Notes under the pieces: generated by a model
Databases searched by the model: none
The model's input: the letters and a program-made list of their open reading frames with translations, nothing else
What the model was told of the DNA's origin: nothing
Made by a program: the position numbers and the translations under genes
In this document: positions 14,463 through 23,059 of the stretch, in pieces
Position numbering within the stretch: the stretch's first letter is position 1
How the letters are laid out: each line of letters begins with the position of its first letter
Origin: a virus
Strand: one strand, 5' to 3'
Virus record (IMG/VR): IMGVR_UViG_3300027869_000167
Span: 1-34,586 of that record
DNA: 34,586 nucleotides

Positions 14463-15226
14463 GGCATGTCTCACAGCAAACAAAATTGAAACTCAGTCTT
14501 GCCCATAAGGCGTTGCATAAAGATTTGAACGGTGAGCGCAATCCGTTCTTCGGCAAGCATCACTCGGCCGAAACAATTGCGAAAATGAGCGGTCCTAACA
14601 ATCATGGCTGGAAAGGTGGAGTCCTAAAACGTGTTCATGTTCCGTGTGCGGCTTGCGGTGCGGACTTACTTCGCAGTACAACCCGTGCAAAGCGGAACTG
14701 TTTTTGTAACGCAACACACATGCTCCGTTATCGCTATGACAACAATCTTGTTGATCGCAATGCTATTGTGGCCAACGCACATAAAGCCATGGAAGCGATT
14801 CACTGGCGACGTGGTATGCCGAATCCAGCGGTAGCAGGCGAAAACAGTCCCGCGAAGCGTCCCGAAGCTCGGGCAAAGATACGCGCGGCCAAGCTCGAAC
14901 GGAACTGGATGCGAGGTCGCACAGGCAAGCTTCATCACAACTGGCAGGGAGGCAAAATTTGGTGGCGTGGTAAGGAATGGGACGAGATCAAGCTGTCCAT
15001 CCGCCAGCGTGATGGGTTCATGTGCGCTGAGTGCGACATGACTGAATGGCAACATATTCAGACCTGGGGTCATCCGCTCCATGTTCATCACATCATTGCC
15101 TATCGAATCTCACACGACAATTCGCCGTTGAACCTCATCACGTTGTGCGATTCCTGTCACGGCAAGAAGAAGCGTGAAGAAAACGCCCTGATCGAACAGG
15201 TGCGACCATTACTCGTTGTCGCATGA
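14459..15226 (+). CDS. HNH homing endonuclease with NUMOD3-like motifs
   Basis: A 255-residue free-standing homing endonuclease. It has a NUMOD3-like stretch (GERNPFFGKHHSAETIAKMS), a cysteine finger (CAACG and CFC, residues 63-83), a second basic repeat (PEARAKIRAAKLERNWMRG) and an HNH nuclease: DGFMCAECD (Cys189, Cys192), LHVHHII (His210, His211), NLITLCDSCHGKK (Cys230, Cys233). Such enzymes cut alleles that lack them and spread by repair. It starts in an ATGA overlap with the portal gene and ends in another with the gene at 15223, so it sits in the operon without breaking either neighbour. GC falls to about 40% in places. Confidence 0.9.
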   Translation: MRHVSQQTKLKLSLAHKALHKDLNGERNPFFGKHHSAETIAKMSGPNNHGWKGGVLKRVHVPCAACGADLLRSTTRAKRNCFCNATHMLRYRYDNNLVDRNAIVANAHKAMEAIHWRRGMPNPAVAGENSPAKRPEARAKIRAAKLERNWMRGRTGKLHHNWQGGKIWWRGKEWDEIKLSIRQRDGFMCAECDMTEWQHIQTWGHPLHVHHIIAYRISHDNSPLNLITLCDSCHGKKKREENALIEQVRPLLVVA

Positions 15227-15789
15227 CGCTTGACCCAGTAGCGAACTTCATCAGGCTCACGGTCAGCGGCATCTATGGCGCGTCTGATACTGCGATCACT
15301 GTCGCGAGTCTCCCTTCTAATTTCCCGACGAGCGGCCATTGCCAGCTCGTTTGGTGGAACAGCACGGACTATGCCGACCCTTCGAATGATCCCTACGCGG
15401 AGATCGTCCGGGCGGCGCTCCCCGCGTCTGGGAACGTCCTCACGGTCACCCGCGGCCAGGAAGGCACCAACGCAAGCGCGAAGAACCTCTCGGGCAAGAC
15501 GTACACCCTGATCCTCGGCATCACGGCCAAGATGATCACGGACATCGGCGCGAATCTCCAACAGCCGTGGAAGTACGTGAATGTGGACGGGACGATCGAC
15601 GGCGTGAATACCGACTTCACTCTGCATGGCGGCATCACGCCGTATGATCCGAACTCCATGCAGATCCGTTTGGCGCGCCAGCCGCAGGAGCAGGGGATTG
15701 ACTACACGATTAGCGGCACTACGATTAGCTATATAACCCCACCCGACCCGAGCCTTGCCGGCGAACCCCACATCGCGCAATACCAATGA
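15223..15789 (+). CDS. Tail appendage protein with RGQEGT motif
   Basis: A 188-residue protein. The first 115 residues follow a layout seen at the base of phage fibre and appendage proteins: FIRLTVSGIYGASDTAITVA, then LVWWNSTDYADPSNDP, EIVRAAL, LTVTRGQEGTNA and a helix ITAKMITDI. The C-terminal part is a small beta domain (WKYVNVDGTIDGVNTDFTLH). Such proteins anchor fibres or baseplate parts. It is unusual to find it here, between portal and protease. ATGA overlaps link it to both neighbours. Confidence 0.6.
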   Translation: MTLDPVANFIRLTVSGIYGASDTAITVASLPSNFPTSGHCQLVWWNSTDYADPSNDPYAEIVRAALPASGNVLTVTRGQEGTNASAKNLSGKTYTLILGITAKMITDIGANLQQPWKYVNVDGTIDGVNTDFTLHGGITPYDPNSMQIRLARQPQEQGIDYTISGTTISYITPPDPSLAGEPHIAQYQ

Positions 15790-18602
15790 GAAAATCACTC
15801 GCGATCGCCATCAGCATCTTCACGGTCTTTTTCGGCCTCTGGGTTGTTGATGCGATGGCGGCGGCGTATCCGACCGGCGTCGGCGGGACCGGCACGACCG
15901 CGGCTCCGCAGGCAGGACAGACGCTTATAGGAACAGGGAGCAGCAGCTACACGCCGGGCTTCATCACCTGTACCGGCAACTGCAGGGTATCGAATTCGTC
16001 CGGCACGATCGCATTCGCTGTCCCGCCGGGCTTCAATGCTACGGGTTCGTCTGGAGAATTGCTTGTTCTCACCGGCACCTCGACTGGGCAGGGATACCCC
16101 GATGTGACTTTTGATAGTTCAACGGGACAACTTCAACTCCCTGACATCCCGAGTGCGCTTCTTAGAACGGATGGATACGGAAACATCCAGGGGGCGAGTG
16201 ATGGCGCCGACTATTGGTCGCCCTCATCGCTCAGCAACGTATCTCAATTGAACAACGACGCGAATTATTACGACCCTTCCAATTTTATCGACGGGACGAA
16301 TTATTGGTCGCCAACTACGCTCACCGATGACGGACAACTGACTAACGGCGCGGGCTATACGAGTTTTGGTATAAGCGGCGCATTGCACAATCTTCCGGTC
16401 TATATCGGGCCAAATAGTTTGGGGCCATCCTCTCTGTATTGCTTCTCGAACGGCGACTGCTCTGTGGGGAGCTCGACCGACCTTACTTATACGCTTGGCG
16501 TGAATGGAACATTTTTCGCCGCGCAAACGTCCACCTTCGATGGACAGATTTATGTCAGCAAGCCCGTAGGCGTTCCCGGTTTCGTACTTCAACAGGCGTC
16601 AGGCACTGACACGACGGCGGGGTATCTCTATAAAGACAATACCGGGGCGACACAGCTCTCACTCAATCCTTTCATTCCGAATAGCGAAGGAGCAGCAGCA
16701 TATCTCTTCGCTACGCGGAACGTCCAACAGTTCGGCGATATAGCGAACTTCAAAACCTCAAACGCGACTGTCCTCGATATTGAATCAATGAACGACGGAA
16801 AGACGAACGGGGGTCAGGTCGGCATCAATGACCAAGCGTACGTTCTCCCCGCGATTCTTACGGTCGTTGATACCACTTCAACGAAACCCGTCATTCTTGC
16901 AAAGGGGGCCGTTTCGCAGACCGCAGATTTATTTGACGCAGAGAACAGCAGCAGCGTTATTCTGGCGAATATTGATAGCAGTGGAGATATTTCCACCGTA
17001 GGGAAAGCAGTTGTTGGAACGACCACCCCCGTCGAATTGTTCTCGATAGACACCAACGGCAACCTCACATCGGGATATGAGAGCATTGATACCGTAGGAA
17101 ATGAACGTCTTAAATTGGGCTACAACTATAACGGCGGCGCTGCAGGCGGCATCGCAAACAATAATCAGGCGGCGCAGATCATCGTTGATTCTGGCGGTAA
17201 CCTGCAGATTAGCCCACGCACGAATGTCTCATCCACGGTAAACATCTACTCCACCAACGGCACGACTGCGAAGGTGGGGATTTCCGTTGCGCCCACGACT
17301 GATGTCAATATCGCAACGACGACCGATCTAGGCACGACGCTCGGAGTCGCGGGGACGGTTTCTGTTAATTCAAATGATTACCTGAATGCCACGACGACCG
17401 CAGGGTTTGGCACGACCTCAACGACCATACAGATTTCCACGACCACGGGCCTTGCGCCGAATGGCTTCGTCATCATCAATCCTTCGCTCATAGGAGGCAC
17501 CCCGCTCGTTCCCGAAGTGGCATATTATTCCTCGTTCACTTCCAATGGCGCATCATCAACCCTCAACGGATTGGTACGAGGGCTTTTCGGAACGTCCGCC
17601 ATCTCCGAGGGCGCGGCCTCAAGCACGAGCGTCTATGCGATGCCTTTCGTTGTCGCAAATAGCACAAGCTCGGCCCCGACGTTCGCAATCGGCTGCGCGA
17701 CCTCGGTTCCTACCACGGGGTGTATGGATGCGGTAGATGACGTGCCATTTAATAACACGGAAATCGCGCATGGGCTTGCGGTGAATGGAAATGGAATATC
17801 AATGACGGGGAATGCTATTCGGGCAAATAACAGCATCACGTTTTCTAACACTTCAAACGGTGCGCAAATCCCCCTCATCATGGCCGGAGCCGGTATTGGG
17901 CTTGGGCCGACGCCGACCTACGGGCAGATTACCGCAACGTCCACCTATGGAATCAATTTAATGGTGAGCGGCGGAACAATAGGAACGCAACTTACGGCGA
18001 ATACCAGCTCCGTTGAAACATTCGTACCGACGACCGTTTCCTCGACATTGGCAGTCACCGGCACCTCCACATTAGGATACGTTGGCATCAACACTTCGAC
18101 CCCAGACCAATATCTCACGATCAATGGAAACATCCATTTCATTGGAACGAATGGCATAGATTTCGATAACGGCGGAGGGTTCAGCGCAAAAACAACCGGC
18201 GGTTCTCTTGTGGGGATTCTAAGTGCGTACACGGACAACAACCTCTATCTCGGCCCCAATCAGGGATTCGCGAACACCATTTTCCGCGCGGGGACGGGGA
18301 ATATGCAGTTCACTATCGGGTCGGCGGCGAGCGCGTTAAAGATGTCTATTGCGAACAATGGCGACGTGGCGATTGGGAACGGCACGACGACGGATACCGG
18401 CTTTGGCTTATACGAAGCGGGCTCATTCAAGGTCGTCGGCACTTCGACGCAACAGCAAACTGTCTACTACGGCGTGAGCACGACAACGCCAGGTTGCCAC
18501 GGTTTCTATGAACAGGGCGCCACCTCAACGCTCGCGTACGAATATGTGAATAGCACCACCCAAATGGTCGTCACGACTACGAAGCCAGCCTTCTGCCAAT
18601 AG
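15786..18602 (+). CDS. Large signal-peptide fibre or surface protein of CPR type
   Basis: A 938-residue protein with a clear signal peptide (basic MRKSL, hydrophobic core to about residue 21, AMA-A cleavage near 25) and a very long Thr/Ser/Gly/Asn-rich beta body. Repeated elements include GGTGTTAAPQAGQTLIGTGS near the N-terminus, paired NYWSP and NYYDP blocks around residues 140-180, and STLGYVGINTSTPDQYLTIN. The C-terminus ends TTTKPAFCQ after a CHGFYEQG block. I recall this style from Parcubacteria-like surface proteins. A signal peptide is odd for a virion fibre, so this may be a protein displayed on the infected cell. Confidence 0.65.
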   Translation: MRKSLAIAISIFTVFFGLWVVDAMAAAYPTGVGGTGTTAAPQAGQTLIGTGSSSYTPGFITCTGNCRVSNSSGTIAFAVPPGFNATGSSGELLVLTGTSTGQGYPDVTFDSSTGQLQLPDIPSALLRTDGYGNIQGASDGADYWSPSSLSNVSQLNNDANYYDPSNFIDGTNYWSPTTLTDDGQLTNGAGYTSFGISGALHNLPVYIGPNSLGPSSLYCFSNGDCSVGSSTDLTYTLGVNGTFFAAQTSTFDGQIYVSKPVGVPGFVLQQASGTDTTAGYLYKDNTGATQLSLNPFIPNSEGAAAYLFATRNVQQFGDIANFKTSNATVLDIESMNDGKTNGGQVGINDQAYVLPAILTVVDTTSTKPVILAKGAVSQTADLFDAENSSSVILANIDSSGDISTVGKAVVGTTTPVELFSIDTNGNLTSGYESIDTVGNERLKLGYNYNGGAAGGIANNNQAAQIIVDSGGNLQISPRTNVSSTVNIYSTNGTTAKVGISVAPTTDVNIATTTDLGTTLGVAGTVSVNSNDYLNATTTAGFGTTSTTIQISTTTGLAPNGFVIINPSLIGGTPLVPEVAYYSSFTSNGASSTLNGLVRGLFGTSAISEGAASSTSVYAMPFVVANSTSSAPTFAIGCATSVPTTGCMDAVDDVPFNNTEIAHGLAVNGNGISMTGNAIRANNSITFSNTSNGAQIPLIMAGAGIGLGPTPTYGQITATSTYGINLMVSGGTIGTQLTANTSSVETFVPTTVSSTLAVTGTSTLGYVGINTSTPDQYLTINGNIHFIGTNGIDFDNGGGFSAKTTGGSLVGILSAYTDNNLYLGPNQGFANTIFRAGTGNMQFTIGSAASALKMSIANNGDVAIGNGTTTDTGFGLYEAGSFKVVGTSTQQQTVYYGVSTTTPGCHGFYEQGATSTLAYEYVNSTTQMVVTTTKPAFCQ

Positions 18603-18603
18603 C

Positions 18604-18852
18604 ATGTACGGCTTCTCTGGATACGCCACCAACGCATACGGATCTGAACGGCAAGCAAGCCGTGGGCCGATCACGAGGCTCGCGATGCTGATCGTGCAGA
18701 ACGGCTATGGCGCCGCGCTTGCGCTCCAGCATCGCTACGGCGTGAACTCGATCATCCAAAGCACCTATGGCATCGCGATGTCCGTCATGCTCCGATTCCG
18801 GAACCTCACATTGTCGAATCCCGAGAGCAATCACAACACGCTCGAACTATGA
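18604..18852 (+). CDS. Small protein with YG-rich repeats
   Basis: An 82-residue protein with recurring Tyr-Gly pairs (YGFSGY, NAYGSE, NGYGAA, HRYGVN, STYGIA). It starts 1 nt after the fibre stop and shares an ATGA with the next gene at 18849. It reads as a minor part of the fibre and baseplate cluster. No family recognised. Confidence 0.5.
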   Translation: MYGFSGYATNAYGSERQASRGPITRLAMLIVQNGYGAALALQHRYGVNSIIQSTYGIAMSVMLRFRNLTLSNPESNHNTLEL

Positions 18853-19190
18853 TCGTCCAACCCCAGACCGTCACGCAGAATGATTATGGATACGAGCTTC
18901 CCTTCACGCTCGAGGACGGAAACGGCAACGCGGTGAATTTGAGCGGCGCGACGCTCGTCTTGAACGTGCAGGACAGCCAGGATGGAGAGCAGGAATTGAT
19001 TTTCAGCGGAGGCATGACCATTGACTCCGCTTCCGCAGGAACCTGCCACTACACGGTTGCGCAGGGCAACTTCCCGAACCCGGGAACCTTCCTCGCCCAG
19101 ATCACCGCAACATGGCCGTCGAGCGAGGTACTCACGTGGTCCGGCATTACGATCATCGTCGAGCCCGCGCTTCCTAAGAGCAACAACTGA
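18849..19190 (+). CDS. BppU-like baseplate protein, N-terminal domain only
   Basis: A 113-residue protein reading as one immunoglobulin-like beta domain: YELPFTLEDGNGNAVNLSGA, TLVLNVQD, GTCHYTVAQGNF, GTFLAQITATWPSSEVLTWS. The first part matches the N-terminal domain of BppU-type baseplate proteins, which hold receptor-binding proteins in siphophages. The longer C-terminal part of classical BppU is absent, so it is a short form. It lies in the appendage cluster. Confidence 0.6.
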   Translation: MIVQPQTVTQNDYGYELPFTLEDGNGNAVNLSGATLVLNVQDSQDGEQELIFSGGMTIDSASAGTCHYTVAQGNFPNPGTFLAQITATWPSSEVLTWSGITIIVEPALPKSNN

Positions 19191-19191
19191 C

Positions 19192-19359
19192 ATGCTCGCC
19201 GGCACACGATCGCCAAATTACGTGAAGATGAAATGTACAGGATGTCCCGTGTTCATCCTTCGCCGGAAAGGCGTGAAGAACCCTCTGTGTCCATCCTGCA
19301 AGCAGAAGATCGACCGGGAGCGGAAACGTCAAGTTCTGCACATGTCCAAAACCTCTTGA
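19192..19359 (+). CDS. 55-residue zinc-ribbon protein
   Basis: A basic 55-residue protein with MKCTGCPVF and LCPSCKQKI, a likely four-cysteine zinc ribbon, then a Lys/Arg-rich tail. The ATG at 19192 is 1 nt after the previous stop; an internal ATG at residue 13 is also possible. A longer frame through the previous gene is rejected because it runs antisense to no signal and has Arg/Pro-rich shadow composition. Confidence 0.5.
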   Translation: MLAGTRSPNYVKMKCTGCPVFILRRKGVKNPLCPSCKQKIDRERKRQVLHMSKTS

Positions 19360-19377
19360 CATTCTTACGATTAAGGT

Positions 19378-19938
19378 ATGAACAACAAATCACTCGTCGG
19401 GTTGGTCGCGATCGTGGCACTCCTCGCGGGTGTCGTCGGCGGCTATGCGGGAAATAAATTAACGTCGAACCAACAGACCGGCGGCGACTTCGCCGGCGGC
19501 ATCACTCCCTCCCAGCTTTTCGCGGGAAGCGCTTCGGGTGGAATTTCGGGTAACGGCTACGTGCAGCCGGCCGGCACCCTCGCACTCAGCGCGCCGAATG
19601 GCATCAGCGTCGGTACTGCGGACCAATACCATGGCCAGACCGAATACGCCACGGCATCCGGCACTCCGGCCTCGGTGGTCACGCTCGGAACGCTCGGACA
19701 GACCAGCTCGACTGCCACGACCTCGATCACACTGCCCGAGACCGCGGGCCTCTCGATTGGCGCGATTTGCAGCGGCGGCGCGGCGACCACGACGGTTTAT
19801 GTGTCGGGTTGCGTGCTCACTACGACGAACGGTGCGACCGGTACAGCGACAGTTGCATACTCGAATATCACCGGCGCGAACCTCAGCGTGCCGACTTCAA
19901 CACTGTTCCGCATCAGTTTCGACCAGCTTCCGTATTAA
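19378..19938 (+). CDS. N-anchored Gly/Thr-rich surface protein
   Basis: A 186-residue protein with a transmembrane or signal helix at about residues 7-25 (VGLVAIVALLAGVVGGYAGN) and a low-charge Gly/Ser/Thr body (TPSQLFAGSASGGISGNGYV; SSTATTSITLPETAG) holding two cysteines (AICSGGA and SGCVLTT). It resembles the protein at 15786 in style and has the look of CPR exported proteins. TTGACA lies at 19356-19361 but with no -10 in a usable place. It closes the surface and appendage cluster. Confidence 0.6.
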   Translation: MNNKSLVGLVAIVALLAGVVGGYAGNKLTSNQQTGGDFAGGITPSQLFAGSASGGISGNGYVQPAGTLALSAPNGISVGTADQYHGQTEYATASGTPASVVTLGTLGQTSSTATTSITLPETAGLSIGAICSGGAATTTVYVSGCVLTTTNGATGTATVAYSNITGANLSVPTSTLFRISFDQLPY

Positions 19939-19956
19939 TCTTATCCACCATCCTCG

Positions 19957-21750
19957 GTGAACGAAGAGCTCAAACAATTCTCTGAATCAGTAGCTCTTGA
20001 ACTCAAGGCCAAATTAGCTTCCGCATCAACCGAAGAGTTCATCACGCAGACCAAAGCCTCCGGCGATGACCGGAGCTTTGAGGTTGTCATGAGCACGTCC
20101 GACGAGGATCGCCAGGGCGACGAGCTTGACCAATCCAAATGGGATCTCAAATACTTCACCCTCAATCCCGTCGTCCTTTGGGCGCATAACTACCAAGGAT
20201 TCCCGATCGGCATCGTGACCGACATCGAGATTCAGGGCAACAAAGCGATCGCCACGGGCAAATTCGCGCCGGCAGGCATCAATCCTGAAGCGGATCTCGC
20301 CTGTGCGCTCTATCAGCAGAAGATCCTCCGCGCCGTATCTCCCGGTTACATCCAGAACGACGACGGAACGCGCGAGCTGCTCGAAATGAGCTTTTGCCCC
20401 GTGCCCGCCGGCAAGTTCGCCCTGTCGTTGCGGCAGGTGGGCGCGCTCGGCATGTCCACGCGCGACCTCGTGACGAAGGGCTTTTTCTATGAGACGAAGG
20501 GCGCCGTTCCTTATCACGATTACGGCAACGCCGATCCGGACGAGGCGTGGGACGGTCCGGCCCAGGTGAAGGAGTGCGGCGACGACCTGGAGAAATTGAA
20601 ATCCATCTGCGCGTGGTTCGATTCCGAAAATGACGATGTGAAGTCAGCGTACAAGCTCCCCCATCACCGCGCCTCCGACCGCAAAGCGGTTCTCAAAGGA
20701 GTGGAAGCCGCGGGCGCTGCTATACAGGGCAGCCGAGGGGGAGTTGATATTCCATCCGGCGACGTCGCCGGCGTGAAGGCCCATCTTGCGAAGCATTACA
20801 AGGAGTTCGGCAAAACCCCGCCGTGGGAAGAAGAGAAATCGGAAAAGTCGCCACAGATCGGCGACCACTGCGAGCTCGACGACGGCACGGAGGGAATACT
20901 CGCAGATGATCCCAAGAATCCCGGTGCCCTCGTATGCGTCCCCTCGAAATCAAACAAATCAGAATCAATGAACAACGAACTCGAAAAGAAATTCAAAGCG
21001 GAGCACGAGCGGCATGGCAAGGCCTTTGCGAAGGCCATCGACGAGTTTAAGTCGATCGATGAGTTCACGAAAGCCGCGGACGGGGAGCAGGACGAGCACC
21101 TTCAAAACACGATGAAGGCCATTGATGACAGCTACGCGCTTGAGGATCAGCACCCCAAGAAGGCGATCGACGAGTTCAAATCGGAGATCAATGCGGAGCA
21201 TCTGAAGCACGTCAAAGCCGTCGACAAGGCTATCGACGAGTTCAAGTCCGCGCATGAAGCGGTCGACGGCGACGACGATAAAGCGAAGGCGATCGAAGAG
21301 TTCACCAAAGCTGTCGGCGTTGAGCTTGACCGCCATGAAAAGGCTCACATGGATCTCTGCGAATCGGAGGCTGGCGAGGACAACGAAGAGAAGTCCGTCC
21401 AGGAGCTCATCACGAAAATCGGCCGGCAGATCTCCGCGAAGAACAAGGAGAAATTGAAAGCCATCTTGGAAAAGATGGAATCCCACCACAAGGATGTCAC
21501 CGCGGCCATCAAGGAGCTTATCGGCTCCGAAGACGGCGACGGAGGGGAGGAACCTTCCCAAAAGCCTGAAGGCGAAAAGCCCGAGGGCGATGAGAAGGCC
21601 CTGAACTCAAGGTCGAGCACCTCGGGAGCAATGGCTGAACTGGAGGGATACCTCCTTGGACAGCGGCTCGTGAGGCAGGTCAAAACTGTCACCGAGGATG
21701 CTCTCCGCCAATTCAAGGAAAAGATTGGTGAGGCCCGCGGCGGCAGATAG
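19957..21750 (+). CDS. Prohead protease fused to scaffold
   Basis: A 597-residue protein from a GTG. Residues 35-165 are an HK97-type (S78) prohead protease: EDRQGDELDQSKW, VVLWAHNYQGFPIG (His77) and LRAVSPGYI (Ser128). A middle domain has the helical repeat DEAWDGPAQVKECG to YKLPHHRASDRKAVLKGVEA and AKHYKEFGKTPPWE, found beside capsid proteases in other phages. From residue 338 the chain is a charged coiled coil with repeats of KAIDEFKS, typical of scaffold. The protease matures the head and removes the scaffold. The fusion and the internal start at 20968 copy the lambda C/Nu3 plan. Confidence 0.85.
   Translation: MNEELKQFSESVALELKAKLASASTEEFITQTKASGDDRSFEVVMSTSDEDRQGDELDQSKWDLKYFTLNPVVLWAHNYQGFPIGIVTDIEIQGNKAIATGKFAPAGINPEADLACALYQQKILRAVSPGYIQNDDGTRELLEMSFCPVPAGKFALSLRQVGALGMSTRDLVTKGFFYETKGAVPYHDYGNADPDEAWDGPAQVKECGDDLEKLKSICAWFDSENDDVKSAYKLPHHRASDRKAVLKGVEAAGAAIQGSRGGVDIPSGDVAGVKAHLAKHYKEFGKTPPWEEEKSEKSPQIGDHCELDDGTEGILADDPKNPGALVCVPSKSNKSESMNNELEKKFKAEHERHGKAFAKAIDEFKSIDEFTKAADGEQDEHLQNTMKAIDDSYALEDQHPKKAIDEFKSEINAEHLKHVKAVDKAIDEFKSAHEAVDGDDDKAKAIEEFTKAVGVELDRHEKAHMDLCESEAGEDNEEKSVQELITKIGRQISAKNKEKLKAILEKMESHHKDVTAAIKELIGSEDGDGGEEPSQKPEGEKPEGDEKALNSRSSTSGAMAELEGYLLGQRLVRQVKTVTEDALRQFKEKIGEARGGR
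20968..21750 (+). CDS. Possible separate scaffold protein from an internal start
   Basis: An in-frame ATG at 20968 would yield a 260-residue scaffold from MNNELEKKFKAEHERHGKAF, starting exactly where the coiled coil begins. The sequence before it (AATCAAACAAATCAGAATCA) is the A-rich, Shine-Dalgarno-free context used by other genes here, and stands out in a GC-rich gene. KAIDEFKS recurs with variants near residues 358, 400 and 424 of the full protein, with KAIEEFTK near 446. This is an inference by analogy with lambda Nu3. Confidence 0.4.
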   Translation: MNNELEKKFKAEHERHGKAFAKAIDEFKSIDEFTKAADGEQDEHLQNTMKAIDDSYALEDQHPKKAIDEFKSEINAEHLKHVKAVDKAIDEFKSAHEAVDGDDDKAKAIEEFTKAVGVELDRHEKAHMDLCESEAGEDNEEKSVQELITKIGRQISAKNKEKLKAILEKMESHHKDVTAAIKELIGSEDGDGGEEPSQKPEGEKPEGDEKALNSRSSTSGAMAELEGYLLGQRLVRQVKTVTEDALRQFKEKIGEARGGR

Positions 21751-21774
21751 ACCTATTCCAAACAATCAAAAAAA

Positions 21775-23004
21775 GTGGATCCAAAACAAATCGCAGAGAT
21801 AGTTACTAAGACCGTCTCAGATGGATTCAACGACTTCATGGAGAAGTCGCTCGTCCCGACGATGGATGAGATCTCCGTGAAGAACGCCCGCAAGGTGGTC
21901 GAAGCGGTCATGGTGGAGCGCGCTATCAAAGGCCGCGACATCTCCGGCCTCACGACCGACCAGAAGGTTGCATTTGCAAAGCAAGTGCAGGCGGTGTTCC
22001 GTGGCAACCGCGATGGTGCTTTGAAGGTGAAAGCCAACGAAGCGCTCATCGAGGAGCAGGACAACCGCGGCGGCTACTTGGTCGAACCGGAAGTTGCGGC
22101 AGCGATCCTTCGTATCGCCGCTTCGGTCGGTACGATCATGAAGCAGTGCCAGAACTGGCCGATGAAGACCGATGAGTTGGGCATCCCCAACTACACCGGC
22201 TCCTTCCTCACCGGTTCCTATGTCGGCGTCGACCTTCCGGGCTCCGTCACGGGGCTCACGTTCGGTCAGGCGGTCCTCATTGCCCGCAAGTGGCAGCTCG
22301 CGTTCACCGTTGGCAACGACCTTTTGGCCGATGCTTCGGTGCAGCTCGCGGACTGGCTCATGGCGATGGCAGGCGAGGCGCTCGCGAACATGATCGACCA
22401 GCAGGGCTTCGTCGGCAGCGGCACGGTTGGCGGCTCGACCTACACGGGTCCGTTCGTCGGTATCTTCAATACCGCGAACGTGAACACGTACACGTTAGGC
22501 ACCGGCAACACGACCTACGCGAAGTTCAATCCGGTCACCGATGCCGCGAACGTCATCGCGACGCTCGAGGAATCCATCTTGGACGGCGCCGCGTGGTACT
22601 TCCACCGCACCGTCTGGGCATCGATTCGCTCAGCGTTGGCATCGACTTCGGGCCTTCCGTTCCTGTTCCTTTCCGGAGCAGGCCGCGAATTGTCCGACAA
22701 TCCGGGCGGCGGTCCGATCAAGCCCGCAGGTGAGATGGCCGGCTATCCGGTCTTCACGAACCGCTGGCTTCCGGCGACTACTGTCGGCTCACAGGCCGGC
22801 ACCGCGTTCGGCATCTTCGGCAACCTCAAGGCGTGCGCGTTCGGCGATAAGGGCGACCTCCGCGTCGCGCAGTTCGAGTCAGGCTCGTTCGGCGGCAAGG
22901 AGATCGCGCTCGCAGACCAGCGCGGCATCGTGTACAAGCATCGCCACGCATTCGTGGTCGTGCTTCCGAAGGCGTTCACGGTCATCTCGACCTCAGCCTC
23001 GTAG
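21775..23004 (+). CDS. Major capsid protein, HK97 fold
   Basis: A 409-residue protein after the protease. The N-terminal 100 residues are helical and charged, and may be a delta domain cleaved by the protease. The body starts near EEQDNRGGYLVEPEVAAAIL, a typical HK97 capsid N-arm opening, and continues with FGQAVLIARKWQLAFTVGND, ADWLMAMAGEALANMIDQQG and the C-terminal RHAFVVVLPKAFTVI. It starts with GTG in an A-rich context (AATCAAAAAAAGTG). Hand-counted GC is high (about 67% at 22201-22260). A strong hairpin follows the stop. Confidence 0.92.
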   Translation: MDPKQIAEIVTKTVSDGFNDFMEKSLVPTMDEISVKNARKVVEAVMVERAIKGRDISGLTTDQKVAFAKQVQAVFRGNRDGALKVKANEALIEEQDNRGGYLVEPEVAAAILRIAASVGTIMKQCQNWPMKTDELGIPNYTGSFLTGSYVGVDLPGSVTGLTFGQAVLIARKWQLAFTVGNDLLADASVQLADWLMAMAGEALANMIDQQGFVGSGTVGGSTYTGPFVGIFNTANVNTYTLGTGNTTYAKFNPVTDAANVIATLEESILDGAAWYFHRTVWASIRSALASTSGLPFLFLSGAGRELSDNPGGGPIKPAGEMAGYPVFTNRWLPATTVGSQAGTAFGIFGNLKACAFGDKGDLRVAQFESGSFGGKEIALADQRGIVYKHRHAFVVVLPKAFTVISTSAS

Positions 23005-23011
23005 TTCACTT

Positions 23012-23059
23012 GATCCGTTTCCGGCCTTCGCCAGTCCTCGGCGCAGGCTGGAACGGATC
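23012..23059 (+). terminator. Strong hairpin after the capsid gene
   Basis: GATCCGTT (23012-23019) pairs perfectly with AACGGATC (23052-23059), with further pairs inside after a mismatch (CC/GG, then GCC/GGC). It starts 8 nt after the capsid stop. There is no T-run, so it may protect the capsid mRNA end rather than stop transcription. Confidence 0.45.

Noticed and set aside
15190-15226. Weak likeness between the end of the first HNH protein (RPLLVVA) and the end of the portal fusion (RPSTVQI)
   Set aside because: Only three of seven residues agree, and the DNA does not show the silent-difference pattern seen at 25440-26113, so a displaced portal end is not supported.
16200-16330. Repeated NYWSP/NYYDP coding blocks in the large fibre gene, checked as a possible CRISPR or tandem DNA repeat
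   Set aside because: Units are few, irregular and diverged at DNA level; they are protein repeats within one gene. No array of identical repeats and spacers was seen anywhere.
19356-19378. TTGACA before the gene at 19378
   Set aside because: The only -10-like sequences fall at wrong distances or on the start codon itself.
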